Positions 37,601-49,105 of a DNA stretch of 64,000 bases are shown here, in pieces (position 1 is the stretch's first letter; each line of letters begins with the position of its first letter). The notes beneath the pieces were generated by a model, which was not told the DNA's origin, did no database searches, and saw only the letters and a program-made list of their open reading frames with translations. This stretch comes from Cytidiella melzeri (taxonomy: Eukaryota > Basidiomycota > Agaricomycetes > Polyporales > Irpicaceae): assembly GCA_022592445.1 (NCBI GenBank), contig JABYQR010000041.1:62001-126000 (forward strand), in the 5' to 3' direction. Both the position numbers and the translations under genes were made by a program.

Positions 37601-38774
37601 GTTATTGAGGATGCCGAAAAGCGACAACCCCTCCTTGGTCTTCTCCGAGTGGATAGATGCATGGTTCTCATTGTCGAATATCTGAAGAGAATGAAGGGCG
37701 TCCGCATTAATCTGCATCACTTCCTTCAACGCAAGACTTTCGATGTCTCGAATGTCGAGGCCACCGACACCTTCATTTTCCAGCTCACCCACTGCGCGCA
37801 CGCGAGCGAGATGATCAAGCAGAGCACCGAGGGAGCCGAGCTAGAGCACATGTTAGTAATATCAACGTAGGAACGGTGAGAGCACTCACGCATAAAGGAC
37901 TATGGTCAATCGACGCATGGTTGGCCAGCCTGATCGAAGCGTTCCATTTTTGCGTTGTAGGATCCCCAGCGACCTCCTTTCTCCTGCGCATAAAATCGTA
38001 GACATTCCTCGGCTCTGCGTCAGAACTTCCTTCGGATGAAGCATTGTTGTGTGTAGAGAGAACGGTCAACAGCCGCAGCGAGAGTACGCGGTCACGCCCC
38101 TTCGCGGGGAGGAAGTCCTTGAAAGGCCTTATTTGGAATAAACCAGAAGTAGTGTCCACTAAACCGTTAAACCAACTGAGTATATGCGCCCTAGTATGAG
38201 GAGAGCTACTCAACTGTAAGTTTGCAACGCGTCAATGCAACCATCTTCAGCCTTTGAACTAACAAGTAGTACGTCTGGGTCAGCTTGCTCGACCACTTAC
38301 AAATGGGTTAGAGAATGAATGAAAATAAGATGATGATGCCCTGTACTGCACTCACACATCCTCGTGATGTCGTACTGAGGACTCTCATGACTATCCTCCA
38401 ACACATACACTTTCGAAGTCACTGGGTCGTAATACGCGCCCCCTATGCGTCCGCTATGCACGCTCAAGACATGGACATGTATACGGGAACGCAGAACTTA
38501 CTATTGGCATGTCACTGCCAGGCAAACCTGATCACCAGATTTAGACCGTAAGGATGTCTGTTCGGTGGTTTCTCACCTTTTCTACCCTGTCGTCGCCGCT
38601 CTCGCTTGATTCATCGACATTTTCTGGACCATCGAGATGTTCTGGGTCATCGACATCGCCATCCCAGCGGACTCGCTTTGATTTCGCTTCAGTGGTCCTA
38701 CGTTGCATCTCTTCCTCGGAGTCGCTATCGTTTGAGACGTGCTTTCGCTTCGGTGGCTTTTCTCTGGGAGGCAT
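34680..38774 (-). CDS. MSH5: MutS homologue Msh5, meiotic crossover factor
   Basis: Partner of Msh4 in the complex that stabilises meiotic recombination intermediates. The start [20 protein letters not shown] opens an acidic/basic tail absent from mismatch-repair MutS proteins. The core includes [65 protein letters not shown] (diagnostic of Msh5), [18 protein letters not shown] Walker A (about 36000; TGANACGK), [20 protein letters not shown], Walker [13 protein letters not shown] (about 35440), and [14 protein letters not shown]-terminus: [12 protein letters not shown], stop at 34680. Walker motifs are intact. About 20 exons with very short introns; exact joins were not all resolved. Confidence 0.9.
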
Positions 38775-39089
38775 TCTCGGTCTGCGGTCGCTAGAAATCG
38801 GTGAGATTGGTTTGAGTGGGTCAAGCAACAAAGTGGATGAGTTGGAAGGAACGTATGCAAATACTCGAGACCAGACGCGTCCGAGCTCAGCGCCAAGTTA
38901 TCAAGAACCACCCCACGTGGCTTGTGACGCACGCGACCAGTAACGTGGCCGTGACGACAGAGTTGTGGAAAAAAAAAACTGATAAATCCGGTCTTCGCTC
39001 AATGAGCGATGGGCAACATCAATGCGTAATACAACCATAGACGAAATATGCGACCGGCGAAACACGAGAGATCGTGGAAATTGCAGTTT
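38775..39089. other. Intergenic between MSH5 start and PHB2 stop
   Basis: 315 bases, no supported gene; MSH5 promoter and PHB2 3' UTR. The stretch at 38969-38979 is an A-tract. Confidence 0.4.
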
Positions 39090-40423
39090 TTATTTTTTCC
39101 CCTGCACAAGCTCCTTCAGGTCATCTCCAGTAACTACAAACAACAGCTTAGTAAGGAAGCACTTCAGGAAGACTGCCGACTTACCGTTCAACAGCAAACT
39201 TTGCGAGTCGAGCATTATGCGGTTGCCGGAGGCCGCCAACAGAGCGGCAATGTCCCTAGCAGCCTCCAAACGCCGTAATTGCAAAAAGCCCTTGTTCGCT
39301 CGCATGGCCGCACCAATGAGCTCAGCACTCTCGGCTTCACCACGAGCACGAACGATGATAGACTAGTGGTCGTTGAGTAACCTGAGCAAAAGGTAAGTCT
39401 AATTCCTTACCTGCTTCTCTTGCAGAGCTTGTTCTACCAAAAACGCCGCACGGAATGCCGTTTGTTGTGCAACCTAAAGCTATGTCAGATTTCGCTTACT
39501 TTGAATAAAGATAAAGAGGTACCTGCTTGGCCTCAACAGCATGCGTGAATTCGGGAGAGAATGCAACGTGTGTGATAGACACGTCGTCCAACACAAGGTT
39601 GAAGCGTTTTGCTCGAGCAGTCAAGTTTTCGCGGACAAGTCTGGAGACCTACAGGAATCATATATCACGAATGAGGCTACGAACATGACGCGGATGTGCA
39701 GAGAATACGCACCATCTCACGCTGTGTGATAAGTTGACTTGCGTTAAATTGCGCCACCACACTTTTCAACACCTCGTTGACAATGGAAGGAAGTACCCGC
39801 TCGTCGTAATCCGTACCGAGCTCGCGATATATTGTAGGCAACGCATTCGTGCTCGGTCGTGAGAGCACGCGGCATGTAATATTGACCATTTGCAAGTCTA
39901 GAGACGTAATTTGAGGCTGAGATATAGATAGAGACAGCATCAAGACCCACCTTTTGTGCCGGTGAGACTGGCAATGTTGCGAGGCTTCGCACGGATGTCG
40001 AAGACAATGGGGGTTTCAAACCATGGAATCTGATGGCAGCATTAGCAACACATTCGTGTATAAACATTGCTGTGGATACCATGAGATGTGTGCCTTCAGG
40101 GTAAACATGGTTTGTTACTCCGTTGAGGCTGAGCAGTGACATTTCAGCGCACGATTGTACAACAGAATCAACTCCACACTCACCGAGTGTACTTAATGGC
40201 TCTGTGACCACCATCGACTGGAAAGGCTCAGCAATGTAAGCAAACGAAGGCCATGAACGTCCTTACCGTTGAATAATGAAGCGTTCAACAAGACACCTCC
40301 ACCAATGAGTGCAAGAATCAGACCTCCGCCAGCAAACGCACCGCCAGATGGCAAACGACCACCGGAGCCTCCTGCCCGCTGAACTTGTTGAGCGAACCTT
40401 CTGAACGCGTCTTGGCCGCTCAT
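39090..40423 (-). CDS. PHB2: Prohibitin-2, mitochondrial inner membrane
   Basis: Forms the ring-shaped prohibitin complex with Phb1, needed for cristae and inner membrane proteostasis. The start [19 protein letters not shown] is followed by the membrane anchor [146 protein letters not shown], and the C-terminal coiled coil [20 protein letters not shown], ending [11 protein letters not shown]. All PHB2 landmarks are present. About seven exons. Divergent from the PQ-loop gene. Confidence 0.95.
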
Positions 40424-40621
40424 TGTTGGGTCAAAGAACGTGCAGTACGGTGAGAGCGAAGGTGCACTGGCAGTCGGCAACAACGACGTCTGCCACCGGC
40501 AGAGGGGCTCGGCATTCGGCAAACACCGAGGCCCAGAAGGCGCTAAAATATATTTTGTGAGAAATATGCTGGCCTTCGAGTCTGCATCTACCACACTGCA
40601 GGAATAACTCAAGCAGCCATC
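40424..40621. promoter_or_regulatory. Bidirectional promoter PHB2/PQ-loop gene
   Basis: 198 bp between divergent start codons. TATTTTGTGAG-type AT-rich sequence at about 40550-40570 is the only promoter-like patch. Confidence 0.45.
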
Positions 40622-41857
40622 ATGCTGTTCAACGGAAGTGAAGAACTTAGTGGTATTGTGAGTCTGCTCTCTCACTCTTTTGGCAGAGTGCGATGCTCAT
40701 GTTGCTAAGCTAGGGTGGATGTCCATAGCGTGCTGGTGAGACTTTTTGCTCTCGATATGCGAAGCAGTCCAGTACTCAATCGTATCTATAGGATAGTAGT
40801 TTATTCTCCCCAGATAATTGAGAACTATCAGTTAAAGTCCGGTGAAGGACTCAGCACGTTATTTGTGTACATTTGGCTTGCCGGAGATCTTGCAAACCTC
40901 TCGGGTGCGGTCCTCGCTGGCCTTTTGCCAACTATCATAATTCTCGCTGTATATGTAAGTCTCTTGCAATGGGTATCTGGGCCTATGCCCTTGTGACTAA
41001 AATTGCTTTCCAAGTATTCCGCATGCGATATCGTTCTGCTAGCGCAGATCTACTACTATCGCTGGTCAAGAGGCCGCCAGCTCGCGTCTTCGCCTCTGGT
41101 GCCGGGTGTGCGTGCACCTACACCAGTGCTTTCCGAGGAGACGCCGCTCATACCGGATGTGCAAGAGTCTAACGGAGCAAGGAAGGCGACCCGGTCCATG
41201 CTCTGCGAATTTGCCATCTGGGGTGGCGCATTGGGATTCGTCCTTGGGACCGGAGCCGTAGCGTGGGCTGTGGACCAGTACATCCACAGGGATCGTCCCC
41301 GCGAGCCTCCCAAAGAAGTCTTTGAATGGAAAAGCCAGACGCTTGGGTGGATTTCTGCTATACTTTACCGTAAGCTCCACTTTTTCTGTGCTTCAGCGAG
41401 AACTCATGCTGAGAGACCTTATGGAAGTCGGTGCCAGGATACCCCAGATCCGTAGGTTTTCCTATATGTACGACATCATGGTGCCTGTGTTCATGCCTCG
41501 TTGCAGTCAAAAACTTCCAGACAAAGTGTGAAGGGCTGTCATTTGCTCTGTTCATCTTTTCGATTGCGGGAAACGCTACGTATGCGTTATCGATTGTGGC
41601 CTCCTCATTGGACCTCAAACACGTCTTAGCGAACGCAGGATGGCTGGCTGGTGAGATTACAAATCCTTCCATGGTCCATATTTTCCTGACACTCAGGTCC
41701 CCGGCAACCTCCAGGAAGCGGCTTGACCGTGTTCTTGGATATCTTTGTGAGTGGTTGCTGTACTTACATGTAGGCTAGAGCTGATCCCCGTCGGTACTAG
41801 GTCCTGCTCCAGTTCTTCTACTACAAAACTGCGGAAACTCGCCAGGACCGTGATTAG
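40622..41857 (+). CDS. PQ-loop repeat membrane protein, vacuolar/lysosomal cationic amino acid transporter type
   Basis: Similar to the Ypq1-3/PQLC2 family. The start MLFNGSEELSG is followed after an intron by WMSIACW and the first PQ loop VYSPQIIENY, GEGLSTLFVYIWLAGDLANL, SGAVLAGLLPTIIILAVYY, SACDIVLLAQIYYYRW, a hydrophilic loop (SEETPLIPDVQESNG), then ALGFVLGTGAVAWAV, TLGWISAILYL, the second PQ loop GARIPQI|KNFQTKCEGLSFALF, LFIFSIAGNATYALSI, NAGWLAGSGLTVFLDIFVLL and stop at 41857. Seven membrane helices and two PQ motifs, as expected for the family. Substrate is inferred from the family only. Confidence 0.9.
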
Positions 41858-42613
41858 TCCGGCACGTCCGCACAATCGTGTGGTCTCCGACGGATGTAGC
41901 TCTAGAGACTCGATTTAGACTGATACATGTACTCTAAGCTGACTGAACGGAGAGGTTTCACTCGACCGATACGAACAAACGGTGCTCTTCTGATGCTGGA
42001 ACATTTTAATGCACACATGTTGGACCACAGGGACGAGTGAAAAGAGTAATTTGTACAAAGTTTGCAATGTGGCCATCTTGTTTGCCGCCGCCATCTGCCT
42101 CGTTGCGCTCCTCGTGTCCTCAGACTCACTCGCCATCCCACGTTGCAGGTCACCTCTCGATGGACAGCGGACATCCATCTCGCCTCGTGTGCTGGGCGGT
42201 GCTTAGCAGACAAAAGTCTTTATCTGCGAGATCGCTCAGCCTCTTTTATACGCTTCGACCTTGTCCCTGACGACCCCTCAGCTCTCCATTCCTCCCTCTC
42301 GAGGTACTCATAAAGGTCTGTCAATGCACACTACCAGCGACACCATCGTCGCCTTCTGCTCACTCTCAGACGTTTCAGATCGCCCTCAGCAGCCCCGTCC
42401 ACCAACCCTAATACAGCTAGAGCGCACAGACTGTGCCTCACAGTACTCGTGTTCGACTTCTCGCTACAGGACCCAGGATTGCGGTCTGTGCGAAGCTAAT
42501 CGGAACGGATCAGTGAGGCGACGCATAGGCCTTGGCTGAACCTCCGAGTCTTGAGCGCGGTATTTAACGCGAACGGACAACCGCCTATCTGAGAGCCTTG
42601 CGTTACGACCCGT
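41858..42613. other. Intergenic upstream of F-box gene
   Basis: 756 bases. Several open frames overlap here on both strands but none shows a domain or splice logic. A GC-rich patch with tttaacgcgaac at about 42562 precedes the F-box start. Confidence 0.4.
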
Positions 42614-44687
42614 ATGTCGTCTGGCGCACCCATATTCTCTCCACGGCCCATACGGTCATGGGCACCAATGCCCTCAGCGTCTCCACCTCCTTACGAGCAA
42701 TACGACGACTACAAGCCCGCGCATTCCCTAGAGCCGACGCCTCCTCCTCAACCCGCACCGACCATATCTTCCGTGCCCCTGCAGCCCCTGTATCACAATC
42801 GTGAATCGCCAGCGCCGCAATTCTTCTCCGACACGCGCAGGTATTATGTGCAACCGGGTTCAAGCTCAGGTTCAGGTTCAGGTTCATCCGTCAACCAAAT
42901 CGACAACCTTCGCAACGCACTGAGCAACCTGGAATCCCGAATGGCGCTGCTGCTTAGTGAGAGGGATCTACTTGAGTCACGTCTAGAGACGGCGGTGCGG
43001 TTACAATCTCCAGTAAGGCGACTACCCAGTGAGTTGCTCGCGTCAATCTTCGTCATGGGCGTGATGAACATGGAGGAGGACGATTCTCTGATGCTGTCGA
43101 CGCTTATGCTGGTATGCAGGCATTGGCTCGAGGTCGCCGTAAACACTCCCGTGCTATGGACGCGGATCGTCGCCGGCGTGCATCATCCGCTCTCCCATGC
43201 CCAACGGAAGCTCGAGCGGTCAAAGGCTTTTCCCCTGCAGATTTGTGTCGACTTCAGCCCGAGGATGGAGAATGGGACTGTTACAACGGAGAGCATCGTT
43301 CACACCATGGATCTCCTTCGTACTTCTATCTGGCGATGGAAGACGTTTCGGTTGACAGTGCCGAATCGCCCTCAAGCTCACGCCGCATTGATGCGATGCA
43401 CCGATCCTGCGCCATTACTAGAAGTGTTTTCAGTACGAGTACTCCATTCTATGCCAGAGGAACAGTACCATTCGAATCCGCCACGCCCCGTTTTTGAAGG
43501 AGAAACTCCCAGTCTGGTGTCGTGCTCGTTGACATCATTCAATTTTGGATGGGACATGCGGCTGGTTAGCCGTCTTCGTGTCCTGAAACTCGGAGGCTAT
43601 TGGAACGGCTACTCCCCTTCGATAGACGTCACTCTCGGCATTCTTCGCGCGTGCCCCAACCTTGAGGAACTCGCCCTCCGCAATATGTCCGACGTGGAAG
43701 CTGGTGCGTGTACCATAGAGTCAGACCTGGCGGAATACGACGAGACGAACGAGAGGGTAGTTCGAGTGAGTGACTCGAGGGTCATCAATATGCCTCGCCT
43801 CGTGAAAGCCTCGTTCTATTACTCTGGCACGCTTCGTACCAGGACGATCTTGCGTTTATTGTCATGTCCTGTCCTGGAACACGTCGATCTGTGCTTTTTG
43901 GACAACGTTTCCCCCATGTTGGAATATCTGCGCAGACAATCTCTCACTCGTCTCCCACTGCGTCATCTCCGTATTGAAGGCTGCTTCCTCAGCGAACTCA
44001 AATTTTCTCGCTTCCTCCAGAGAGTCCCATCTCTGGTCTCCCTCGAGTTAGTGGACGTAGAGGACATATCATCCAACTTGTTTAAGGTACTCATTCATGC
44101 ACTTTCGTCGTGTGACGACTTGTTGTACTGACCATACCACTCAGCATCTATCAGCGCCTCCTTCCGCCCAGACCTGGATATGTCCAAAGCTGACATCACT
44201 CAGTCTAGAGGGCTGTACTACTGTCGAATGGGAAAGCTTGCGCTCTTTCGTCGAATCTCGTCTCCCTGCTCATTCCCGTGCATTCCCGGGCACGCAGACC
44301 ATACCCACATCGGTCGCCTCCTCCAGACCACTTGGCCCCATCTCCTCTGCCTCTTCATCCGCATCCGCATCTGCTGCTGCCCAGGCAGCTGCCATATCCA
44401 GCGCGAGCTCCAGTGCGAGATCCAGCGCTGCCTCCAATCGGCCTGTACCAATCTCGAAAGTCGTTTCCTCCGCATCGGCTTTCGCCGCGAACGCTCACAT
44501 CCTCTCTCACGTTCCTGTCACGCCGCAGCAAAAGTCAGGCACGAACTGGCCTCACCGGTTGCATTCAATCGACCTCACTCGCTGTCACCAGATTAGCAAG
44601 GAGATGGTTCAGTGGTTGCGGATGTACGTTGCAGACGTCAAGTGCGATACTGCCAAGGGTGTTTGGGACGACTCTGCTATGATTTAG
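42614..44687 (+). CDS. F-box protein with leucine-rich-repeat-like C-terminus
   Basis: Likely substrate receptor of an SCF ubiquitin ligase. The start MSSGAPIFSPRPIRSW opens a Pro-rich tail, then a Gly-Ser run (SSSGSGSGSS), a coiled coil (LRNALSNLESRMALLLSERD), and the F-box RLPSELLASIFVMGV followed by VCRHWLEVAVNTPVLWTRI. The rest holds irregular LRR-like units (LRACPNLEELALRNMSDVE, LLSCPVLEHVDLCFLDNV, LPLRHLRIEGC). An intron at about 44087-44145 leads to the last exon (PKLTSLSLEGCTTVEWESL), an Ala-Ser tract of about 60 residues, and WPHRLHSIDLTRCHQISKE. Large families of such proteins are normal in Agaricomycetes; the target is unknown. Confidence 0.85.
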
Positions 44688-45000
44688 TGTAGGGCGTTGG
44701 AAGCTCGAAGGGCCACTACAATCCGTGTCATTGGCGGAGACTATATGACTATGACTAAACTCCTGTATATATCTGTATTATGCCGCCAATATCTTATCCC
44801 GAATGCATTGATGCTCAGCTTCAAGTGCGTTATTTTGGCATATAGGTAGGAAATCGTGCACACCTCGTCCAGCTGTTGCCGAGCATCAAAGAGTGATGTC
44901 TTTTTGTACACTCGATAGAGTCAACTCGAATGAAGAAATCTGCCACAGTGATTGAATGCGTCTGACATTTATGTTGCAATTTGAGTATTATACTACATCG
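44688..45000. other. Intergenic, convergent 3' ends
   Basis: 313 bases of AT-rich sequence between the F-box stop and the end of the FunK1 remnant; no feature seen. Confidence 0.35.
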
Positions 45001-48000
45001 ACAAAAAAAACTAGTCGCTATTCCTTGGCAGTCCGCATCCCTGCTATTCCCCCGAGAACGAAGGACCATGTGGCTTGCACCTACTTGAAGTGCATCACTC
45101 AGAGGGTGCTCCGTACGAGTCCGAACACGAGCCCGCTCAGCGGTCGAGATCCGCTGACGACTAGAGACGGAAGCCGGCTTTTCAAGGAACAACTTGATCT
45201 TCTTCTTAAAGTTGTGTGGCTCCAAGTCCGCAGGGCCAGTTGCAGCATCTTCGGAATTGTCACGGCTCCGCTTCTTCAAGGGTCTGGAGGGAGAGGCGGA
45301 GGATGTAGTATGGGATGGTTGAGCTGAGTCGGCTGCCGCAGCCAGATAGGCTTTCTGCTGAGACGAAGCTGGAGAGGACAGTTTATAGTTGAGGTTCGGA
45401 GTGATAGGCTGAGAGGCAGGTATAGGGGGGCTGCCGTCCAGCTCGTCTTCGCTGCGACTCGGACCCTCTTCTGTACAGCCCACGTCTCCATTATCGAAAG
45501 GTGGCGACCCTCCCTCGCCGTCTTGATCCTTCACTTTAGTACAAGGATTCGCATTTGCCGGATGGCGTGGCAGTATCCTCGCAAGTACTGCACAAGTCCT
45601 TCTTGAAGGGCTGCGTAGCTTGGTCTGGGGACAATTCAATACGGGTTTTCTACGACGTCGCTGACCCATCCCTCCAAACTAAGAACAAGTTAAAATTCAC
45701 TGCGCCAGAAAGATGGATCGCTGAGCTTAGCATGTTTCTCCTCGAAGGTTTTGCGTATGGTCGACAGGGTGGGACGGTTACGCAACTCCTTCCATTTAGG
45801 AGGAAGGAGGCTATCAAAATTTTCAGCGTAGTCGAGTTCGTCTCGAGCCGTGTAGTAATCAATGAGTGCTTGAGCCAGTATCACGGAGAGGATTCGCAAG
45901 AGTGTGCTCGCGAAATGCAGCTCCCTGATGATGAAATGCAGCGAATCCATCTTGCTCCTTCCACCGATGCGGATGGTCGTGCCGTCGGAATTCTTTTGCT
46001 CGTCGTATTCCCTGAAGATGGACATATTAAAGCGCGGAACTTCGTGCTTGAACCGGTGCAATGCGCCATATAGCATGGTCCAGAAGATAGCTTCACAGTC
46101 ATCGAGAATCTCGTGCGGCATTTTGGTTTCCGAAGCAAGTGGATAGACATGAACGGCCACGTACCCTGGTGTACACTGGTTAGCAGGATTATACCGATTG
46201 AAACACAGACAGCGTACCCCGTAGTATTTCTGTCGCTCGTCCTTGTGTTTATCTTCTAGAACTACCACACGCGCATCGTCCCAATCTGACAGCAGCCCGG
46301 TACTGCCATCTTCCTCATCACAGACCATCACGTTCCCGATACTGATGTGCCGGTGCAGAACCTTATAGCTACTGGCAGACGCTTTCTCAATCACTAACTA
46401 ACAACGATAATCGGCATTGTCAATTGCTATAACATATTGCGCATCAGGCTCACCTAGGAGAGCATCGCGGAACGCCGTGGCATACTCCTTCGAGTCGACT
46501 GCCGACTCTATGGGGTATGCTAGTCTCTGGACAATTCGGTGATGAGTATGATCGCGCAAACCGCCATACGCAACTGGCAGCGTTTGAGTGTCTGCCCATG
46601 CCACACTTCTCGTCACATGCGTCTGCTCATCACTACCCTTTACGTCTCTGCCACAGATGATGCTGGGGACATGCGGGACACCATACAGCTCAAGGATTCG
46701 GTACACCTCGCTCTCAATCTTCATAAAGGGATGGTCAAAGCGCCAAGTGTCCCTAAGGAGCAAGACCTCCTTTGTCTTCTTGTCGACGGGTACGTATCCT
46801 CTGGTGGCCCTGCCAATAGTGACGTGCATATGGAGAACGACCGCTGAACCAGATCTCCACCTCACACTTCTCGTCCTTGACGGATATCCTGCACACCGGG
46901 TAGCTCACCTCGAGTATATGCTCTGCGTTTGGTATACTACGCTGGCGGTGGTTTTTGTCCTCCATGTTCCGAATGAACTGTCGGATTCTTGTCGTGAACG
47001 CGCTCCTCTCCTTGTCATTTGCGCCCCGCGCAGTGATATCAACTCCCCTTGCCTCATCGGACATGCGGTTCAAGCGCCAGAAGAACTCTGCGAGAAGCAT
47101 TGAACCTGCCTCTGAAGTGTAGTCGAACGAGTCGCTCGTGATCGCTCCCGAATGGTCCCAGAAGATGAAGCGAGTGGTATCATCGCAGACGAGGAGCTGA
47201 AAGAGGTGGGAACGCTGCTGATGAGCAAATATCTCGCTCGCATAGAGGGCGAGTTGTCCGCGGATGCGCTTTGCCTTTCGGTCCTCAACGGGAAGCGAGT
47301 GTCTGATTTCTCGCTGGCCTGCTGCTTCTTGGTGATGTCCTCTGTTGTGGAAAAGAGATCCTGAAAAGAGACAGCCACGAACTCTACCAGCAACGAGTCC
47401 CTACACCAGTTGACAGCTTGTGATTCGACGTCTGAAGTCATTGAACCCTCTGTCGGAGGTTGAATACCGGACTTCAACTTCACTGATGGTGGCAATGTTG
47501 GAGGTACCAGCTTGAGCTCCTTGAGCTCCTTCAAGTAGCACCTCTTCAGCTCCTGGTCATGCTTCTTGACTTTTGATCCCTTGGTGCCCTTCGTTCCTAT
47601 ATCGGGACGGTGTAGTATGGTGTTGTCGACCGGCTTCTTCTTGTAGACGCAGATGAAGAAGTGCATGTTTGGCGACAGCATGAATCTCTTGATGAACGAC
47701 AGCTAATAGAAATAAAACCGTATACTCAGCATGTGTTGCGGATGAGGAAACGGATAGTGACGAGACTGACAAAGGCCTGGTAGATTTGCCTCTCAAGAAG
47801 ATGGGTGTCGCCACTGAAGTGACACTGAGGCACAGTGAACTTGATGTCTTGAGGCATCCTCACAAGGACTTCTTCCTTTATGTGCATAAGCTCATTCAGG
47901 AACTTCTCAGGTGAGTAAGGGCCAATGAATCGGCCCCGAGTGTCAGAAGCATAATTACGCCGCGGTATTGAGTATCTGTTGGTGGTGCCTCTCATTGTCT

Positions 48001-48031
48001 GCGGCGTCATATGTGAGCAGACTAGTGTCAA
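45000..48031 (-). pseudogene. FunK1-type fungal protein kinase, frameshifted
   Basis: Order on the minus strand follows FunK1 proteins: TTNRYSIPRRNYASDTRGRF and IGPYSPEKFLNELM (48025-47900), ILHRPDIGTKGTKGSKVKKH (about 47620), TEDITKKQQASEKSDTRFP, then a frame change near 47290, RGQLALYASEIFAHQQRS, FIFWDHSGAITSDSFDY, AEFFWRLNRMSDEARGVD, two more frame changes at about 46850-46810, GRATRGYVPVDKKTKEVLLL, and the kinase core VLHRHISIGNVMV and LLSDWDDARVV. A C-terminal nuclear-type tail lies at 45669-45000 (RPLKKRSRDNSED). The HRD aspartate is His (codon 46347-46349). Single-base deletions make a functional product unlikely. FunK1 genes expand and decay in Agaricomycete genomes. Confidence 0.82.
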
Positions 48032-49105
48032 TATTGGTGGTAGCCATAGTTTTGAGAAGTTGGTGGTTGGAATTAGAAAGACTTACGTGTGGTGTGTTGC
48101 AGTGTAGGTGCTGGCCAGTGGTGGCGGTGCAAGTTCAAACTCAGAAGCAGCATCAACTGTCTATCTGGGCTACAGCATCAGTGCGTTTGAATCGGGATCA
48201 TTAGTTGTGCGCCCATTTGCTCTTTATGGAAGGCAGCCATGTTTAAGCCGGCAATCCATGTCAGGCAAGTCATGCTGATCGTCCAAGCATGGTGACAAAA
48301 TAGATCATAATCTCATTCTAGGTGCTGTATTTGAGACACAATAGAACATGAACCAGATCGTATTGCTGACAGGTGTACACCTCAAGCATACTCTGGTAAT
48401 CTCACTGGCGTATAGTGTACTCATGCTGAAGATTCAAGTCACTCGTTATTAGAGTCCAGCTTGTCATAGAATCCACCCTAAGCACAGAGTGTAGTACTCA
48501 TTAGTGAAAACAAATCAAGTTTTATATGTTTCGGACGGACGTCAGGTCTCATCCGCTGCTCGAAACCATGATTTCAACCTTATCGTCAATGTTAGCGCAG
48601 TCTGATCAACGAAAGGTCATAATCCTACTCCACCGTGAAAAGAATGAAGCGTACACATGCAGGACAAGCCACGGGATCACGGCTGAGCTGCTAAGGAGGA
48701 CTAGTCAGCCTGTCTAGCCAAGCGAAGAATAAGTTGTTCATCTCCCCAGTTGAGCGAGTTGTAGCAAATGTACCGCTCTTCATCAGTAAACAGGTCTATG
48801 GCTACGGGGAGTTCAGTAGAAGTAGTAGCATTTGTAGCCCTCGTACACAAGTACCCTATCTAGTAGTGCTACGGAATATATATTTTACTCCGTATACTGA
48901 ATACCAGACTACACGGCAACGTAGTACTCCGAAGTCCTCTGTAGCACCAGTTTTGTAGCTCTTGTAGCCTCATGTATCTCCCGTACCCCATGTACTTGAT
49001 TGTTCTGATCACACACGAGTGCTTTAAGAAGACGATGTATTTATTACGCGCGACTAGTAAGCTAGGATACTCGAAACTACTATTTATCAGTGAGTCGGTG
49101 GGGTT
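48032..49105. other. Gene-free flank of the mobile island
   Basis: No gene supported. 48730-48990 is rich in short gtagta/tgtagc words (for example tctagtagtgctacggaata near 48860), a composition echoed on the other side of the island near 55840-56000. It may contain the left end of the Plavaka element, but no clear inverted terminal repeat was found by eye. Confidence 0.35.

Noticed and set aside
44218..44475. Arg/Met-rich minus-strand open frame
   Set aside because: It is the antisense of the Ala-Ser tract of the F-box protein.
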